NCBI GenBank assembly: GCA_905215725.1
Contig: CAJMRD010000046.1
Coordinates: 1 to 16,750, forward strand
Direction of reading: 5' to 3'
From: an uncultured bacterium
GTDB lineage: Bacteria; Actinomycetota; Coriobacteriia; Coriobacteriales; Coriobacteriaceae
Length of the DNA: 16,750 nucleotides
The notes beneath the pieces were generated by a model. That model saw only the letters and a list, made by a program, of their open reading frames with translations. It searched no databases and was not told where the DNA came from. This document shows positions 13,256 to 16,750 of this stretch, one piece after another. The position numbers and the translations under genes are program-made. Every line of letters begins with the position of its first letter. Position 1 is the stretch's first letter.

Positions 13256-14131
13256 TTACTTGCCGAGCCAGTTTTTGAACCACCACTCCATGGAACGGCT
13301 CATCTCGGCCATAAAGGGGCTCGTGTGCTTGCGGGTGTAGATATCCACCACGCGCTCGCCTACCTCGCGGGCATGCGGACGGAACATCGCGTCCATCTCG
13401 GCCACCTGCGCGTCCATAGTCGCAGCATCGGCGCGGCAGTAGCGCTCCTCGTGCACCAGGTTCACCACGGGATGCGCAATGGCCGGACGCTCCTTACGGG
13501 GCGTGCCGATGATGAGCATCGACAGCGGCATGGTATAGGGCGGCAGATCGAGCAGCTCGGCAACTTCTTCGGCGTTCTCCACGATGTCGCCAATGTAGCA
13601 GCTTCCCAGCCCCAGGGCCTCGGCGGCAACCACGGCGTTTTGCGCGGCGATCACGGCGTCCTGGGCCGCGATGGCAAAGTCGCCCAAACCCGGCGCGCGG
13701 CGGGGCGCCTTACCCGTGCGCTCGACAAACTCGGGCTCAAAGCAGCCCACGTGCTCAAACAGATCGATCCACTTGGCATAATCGACCACAAATATAAGTG
13801 CCCAGGGCGCCTTGGCGATCATGGGCTGGTGGTCGCACAGGTCGACCAGGCGGTCGAGCGTTGCCTGCTCGCGGATGCTCACGATGGAATACATCATCAT
13901 GGCGCCCGCCGACGGCGCACGGCTCGCCGCATGCAGAATCGCCGTCCGCTGCTCGTCGGTCACCGCCACGGGGCGGTCGTCGTCATCACGCGCGAAGGCA
14001 CGCGTGGAGGAACGGTGCTCCAACGTGTCCAGCACCGCATTGCCCGTCGTCTCGACCGGATAGCCGCACGTATCCACGCCTGCAGCTCCGCCGCAGCACT
14101 CGGCACCCGTCATACAAACCCGCTCGCTCAT
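13256..14131 (-). CDS. Nitroreductase-family FMN oxidoreductase with Cys-rich N terminus
   Basis: Nitroreductase-fold enzymes use FMN and NAD(P)H to reduce nitroaromatics, quinones, flavins or other acceptors. The physiological substrate cannot be told here. The 291-residue product has the flavin-phosphate motif HRSSTRAF (39-46), APSAGAMMMYSIV (72-84), an active-site helix rich in Ala (AIAAQDAVIAAQNAVVAAEALGLGS, about 153-177) then CYIGDI, and MLIIGTPRKE (205-214). Residues 1-30 precede the fold and hold four cysteines (C6, C12, C13, C22). The region from about 215 to 291 is a C-terminal extension ending MEWWFKNWLGK. ATG 14131 has GAGGG about eight bases upstream. It is transcribed toward kup and away from the LTA-synthase-like gene. 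Confidence 0.85.
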   Translation of the reverse strand: MSERVCMTGAECCGGAAGVDTCGYPVETTGNAVLDTLEHRSSTRAFARDDDDRPVAVTDEQRTAILHAASRAPSAGAMMMYSIVSIREQATLDRLVDLCDHQPMIAKAPWALIFVVDYAKWIDLFEHVGCFEPEFVERTGKAPRRAPGLGDFAIAAQDAVIAAQNAVVAAEALGLGSCYIGDIVENAEEVAELLDLPPYTMPLSMLIIGTPRKERPAIAHPVVNLVHEERYCRADAATMDAQVAEMDAMFRPHAREVGERVVDIYTRKHTSPFMAEMSRSMEWWFKNWLGK

Positions 14132-14344
14132 CGCCCTACCCTCGCCAATTCTTTAAGAAGCCTTTACGTTTCCGTGTAATTCCCGTCCATTATCGCGCAG
14201 GTCGCCACTACATTGCGCCACACCGCCACACGTGCGCGTTAATATGGCTGGTTGTTGTGCGCAGACACCAATTGCAGCGCATATCTTGGTAACAATCGGG
14301 TAAACCCCCGCTTTCGTACGTTTTAGTTTGTGAGGAGTCTCAGC
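14132..14344. other. Divergent intergenic region
   Basis: This 213-base gap must carry promoters for the nitroreductase (-) and the LTA-synthase-like gene (+). A TTCTTTAAGAA palindrome (about 14150-14160) lies 20 bases before the nitroreductase ATG and could be an operator. A GATAAT hexamer on the minus strand (near 14194-14199) is a possible -10 element for the nitroreductase. I see no convincing -35/-10 pair for the plus-strand gene and no RNA gene. Confidence 0.4.
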
Positions 14345-16645
14345 ATGTTCGCTGCCGCCATCTCGCTCGTCGGTCTTGCGGCGACCGTCTACCTTGTCTT
14401 GCGCGAGGCCAAGGCCATTCGCGCTCAGTCGGGCACCGTTGCCAAAAGCGCTCTTGGGTGGAGCGTCGCCTTCGGTCTTTTCCAGGTCTTTTTGACCATT
14501 TGGGGCGCCATTGGCCTCGTCGCCCAAAACGAGCCGCTCGCCTTTGTGATGCTCATCCTGACCAACGCCATCCTCACCGGCTGCGCCTGGGCCAGCATCG
14601 CACGTGACCGCATCGCCCCGCGCGTCCTTGCGTTCGCCGCGCCCGACGCCCCCGCCCCCACCGGCAAGCTCGCCCGCCTGCGCGGCGCCTTTGTGGGCAA
14701 ACCGCTCGTCGCCGCCGTCCTGTGCCTGCTGCTCGCCGGCGTCTTTGCACTGCTGGGCATGGAGGTCTCGTCCAACCACGACTTTACCTGGGTCTACCCC
14801 CTGTGCATCCTGCTCGAGTGGGCCATCATCACCACGCTCATGACCGGCCTGTTCTTCCTGTTCCAGCGCCATGGCGCAGCTCCGGCCGTCCTGGCCTTTG
14901 CCCTCTTTGTCCTGGGCATTGCCGAGTTCTTCGTCATCACGTTTAAATCCATGCCCATCCAGCCGGGCGACCTTTCGGCCATCTCCACCGCCGCCGCGGT
15001 CGCCGGCAACGGCTACACCTTCTCCATCTCGCTGTTCTGCGTGCTGTCCATGGGCTTTACCGCCATCGCCATGCTGCTGTGCGAGTACGCCGGCCTGGTG
15101 GCACCGCACCGTCAGAAGGGTGCCGTCAACGCCAAGCGCATGCTGCTCACCAACCTGCTCGTGGCAGTGCTGTGCCTGGGCGGCGTGACCGCACACGTCA
15201 CGCTCATCGACTACTACAACACCCTCGGCATCACCGTCTACACCTGGCGCCCGCTCGAGAGCTACTGGCGCGAGGGCTACCTGCCCGCTTTCATTAGCGC
15301 AGCGCAGTCCATCAAGCCGCCCAAACCCGCCGGCTACTCCGTCGACGATGCCAAGGCCACGCTCAAAAAGTACGCCAAGACCTACGACAAGTCCGACGCT
15401 GCCAAGAGTGACGAGCGCACCGCCGCAAAGGAGCAGTTCGACAGCGAGAAGCCCACGGTCATCGCCATCATGAACGAGACCTTCTCGGATCTGTCAATCT
15501 ACCAGAACATGCGCGCCGGCTACGAGGGTCCGCAGTACTTTAAGAGCCTGTCCAACTGCCTCAGCCGCGGCAAGCTCTACGTGAGCGCCTACGGCGGCGG
15601 CACGGCCAATACCGAGTTTGAGTTTATGACCGGCAACTCCATGGCCAACCTGGGCTCGGGCGTGTACCCCTACACCATCTACAACATGGAAACGACCGGG
15701 AACCTGGCAGAGCAGTTCAAGTCGCTCGGATATTCCACCACCGCCATGCACCCCAACCACGCGACCAACTGGAACCGCGAGAACGTGTACAAGGACTTTG
15801 GCTTTGACCAGTTCCTGTCCATCGACGACTTCCAGGGAGCCGACACCCTGCGCGGTATGGTGACCGACCAGGCGACCTACGACAAGATTCTTGAGCTGCT
15901 CGACCAGAACGCCGATCCGCAGTTTATCTTCGACGTGACCATGCAGAACCACTCGGGTTACGATACGGGCCTGCTGCCGGTCGACAAGCAGATGCACCTG
16001 AACATCGACACGACCGACCTGGACGCCAAGACCGTCGAGGACGGCACGCTCTCCGATGTCGACGAGTACGTCTCGTGCATCGAGCAGTCCGACCAGGCGC
16101 TGCGCTACTTCCTCAACGCCCTGAGCAAGCTCGACCGCAAGGTGGTCGTGGTGTTCTGGGGCGATCACCAGCCGTTCTTCCCGTCCAAGTTCAACGACAA
16201 GTGGTTTACCGGTGAGGACGACGCCACGCATCAGGAGCGTCTGTGGCAGACCGACTACATCATCTGGGCCAACTACGACGTTGCCGGCTGCGACCAGACG
16301 AGCGAGGTCGACGACCTGTCCACCAACTACCTGTCCACGCAGCTTATGCAGCTGATCGGCGCCCCGCTGACCGACTACCAGAAAGCGCACATGACGCTGC
16401 GCGAGTCGCTGCCCGCCATCAACTCCGTCGGCTACGAGGACGCCAGCCTGCGTTGGGCGCTCTCCTCCAACGTCACCGGTGACGACGCCGAGGCCGCAGC
16501 CGCCACCAAGGCACGCGAGGATTACGCCAAGATGCAGTATTACGAGATGTTCCGCGACGGCAAGAACGTGTACACCGAGCACTTCCAGACCAAGGCTAAC
16601 GAGACCGACCCCAACCTGGCACCGGGTACGACCAAGATCAAGTAA
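14345..16645 (+). CDS. LTA synthase / phosphoglycerol transferase family membrane sulfatase-fold enzyme
   Basis: Members transfer glycerol-phosphate or similar head groups onto lipid-linked or surface glycans on the outer face of the membrane. The 766-residue product has about eight hydrophobic helices (2-19, 37-59, 65-85, 120-138, 147-173, 178-200, 222-247, 267-287) with the LTA-synthase-like loop MPIQPGDL (203-210), then an extracellular linker and a sulfatase-fold domain from about 368. Metal and catalytic residues expected from S. aureus LtaS can be placed: E378 in MNETFSD, nucleophile T420 in YGGGTANTEFEF, H536 in MQNHSGYD, and D607/H608 in WGDHQPF. All are present, so it should be active. 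ATG 14345 has GAGGAGT seven bases upstream. The in-frame GTG 14330 overlaps that site. The exact polymer made is unknown. Confidence 0.88.
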   Translation: MFAAAISLVGLAATVYLVLREAKAIRAQSGTVAKSALGWSVAFGLFQVFLTIWGAIGLVAQNEPLAFVMLILTNAILTGCAWASIARDRIAPRVLAFAAPDAPAPTGKLARLRGAFVGKPLVAAVLCLLLAGVFALLGMEVSSNHDFTWVYPLCILLEWAIITTLMTGLFFLFQRHGAAPAVLAFALFVLGIAEFFVITFKSMPIQPGDLSAISTAAAVAGNGYTFSISLFCVLSMGFTAIAMLLCEYAGLVAPHRQKGAVNAKRMLLTNLLVAVLCLGGVTAHVTLIDYYNTLGITVYTWRPLESYWREGYLPAFISAAQSIKPPKPAGYSVDDAKATLKKYAKTYDKSDAAKSDERTAAKEQFDSEKPTVIAIMNETFSDLSIYQNMRAGYEGPQYFKSLSNCLSRGKLYVSAYGGGTANTEFEFMTGNSMANLGSGVYPYTIYNMETTGNLAEQFKSLGYSTTAMHPNHATNWNRENVYKDFGFDQFLSIDDFQGADTLRGMVTDQATYDKILELLDQNADPQFIFDVTMQNHSGYDTGLLPVDKQMHLNIDTTDLDAKTVEDGTLSDVDEYVSCIEQSDQALRYFLNALSKLDRKVVVVFWGDHQPFFPSKFNDKWFTGEDDATHQERLWQTDYIIWANYDVAGCDQTSEVDDLSTNYLSTQLMQLIGAPLTDYQKAHMTLRESLPAINSVGYEDASLRWALSSNVTGDDAEAAAATKAREDYAKMQYYEMFRDGKNVYTEHFQTKANETDPNLAPGTTKIK

Positions 16646-16681
16646 CGGCGCGTCTTAACTGGTTCGTCTGCCCGGCGGCGC

Positions 16682-16744
16682 GGAACGTAAGGTTCCCTGC
16701 TCGGACAGTCCTGCTCGCACGGAGAGCACATTAAGTGCTCTCCG
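16682..16744. other. Cluster of hairpins after the LTA-synthase-like gene
   Basis: Three inverted repeats follow one another: GGAAC/GTTCC (16682-16686, 16692-16696), GGAC/GTCC (16703-16706, 16708-16711) and a ten-pair stem 16720-16729 with 16735-16744 around ATTAA. CCTGCTCG occurs twice (near 16697 and 16711). No T-run follows before the window ends. It could be part of a structured RNA, a terminator or a repeat. The right edge cuts it, so it cannot be classified. Confidence 0.45.
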
Positions 16745-16750
16745 GCTCGT

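Noticed and set aside
14132..14344. A tRNA or small RNA gene in the divergent gap
   Set aside because: No cloverleaf, no TTCGA-type T loop with matching stems and no terminator could be found by eye.

Overview
The window appears to join DNA from two different bacteria, meeting near position 6,620 inside a coding sequence. The left part (1 to about 6,620) is the end of an S10/spc ribosomal-protein cluster, all on the + strand: rplP (cut by the window edge), rpmC, rpsQ, rplN, rplX, rplE, rpsZ, rpsH, rplF, rplR, rpsE, rpmD, rplO, secY and the first three quarters of adk. Protein features (four-Cys zinc S14, four-Cys L24, SecY sequence, four-Cys Adk lid) and strong AGGAGG-type ribosome binding sites fit a GC-rich gut clostridium of the Faecalibacterium/Gemmiger/Subdoligranulum kind. 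That assignment rests on recognition, not on a search.

The right part (about 6,630 to 16,750) has a different character and looks like Collinsella or another coriobacterium, again by recognition only. It opens with the C-terminal part of a bifunctional 23S rRNA methyltransferase RlmKL, whose N-terminal half is absent. It continues with a minus-strand potassium block. In transcription order this block is a Kup-type K+ transporter, a 64-residue membrane-anchored small protein, a terminator-like hairpin, a short KdpD-type histidine kinase and a KdpE-type response regulator. A minus-strand nitroreductase lies upstream of kup. Divergent from it, on the + strand, is a lipoteichoic-acid-synthase-like membrane phosphotransferase. 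The gaps in this half hold several strong inverted repeats (8261-8327, 10724-10760, 13202-13249, 16682-16744).

The left half supplies ribosome assembly, the Sec channel and adenylate kinase in the usual co-transcribed order. The expected next genes (map, infA, rpmJ) are missing, because adk runs in frame into rlmKL and makes one 708-codon reading frame. Adk loses its C-terminal catalytic segment and RlmKL loses its THUMP/RlmL part. A metagenome assembly chimera is the simplest explanation, and a true fusion gene is the less likely alternative. In the right half, the point of biological interest is a KdpDE-like pair that lacks both kdpFABC and the usual KdpD N-terminal sensor, next to a constitutive-type K+ transporter and an unknown small membrane protein. 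I did not find a clearly new defence or mobile system.
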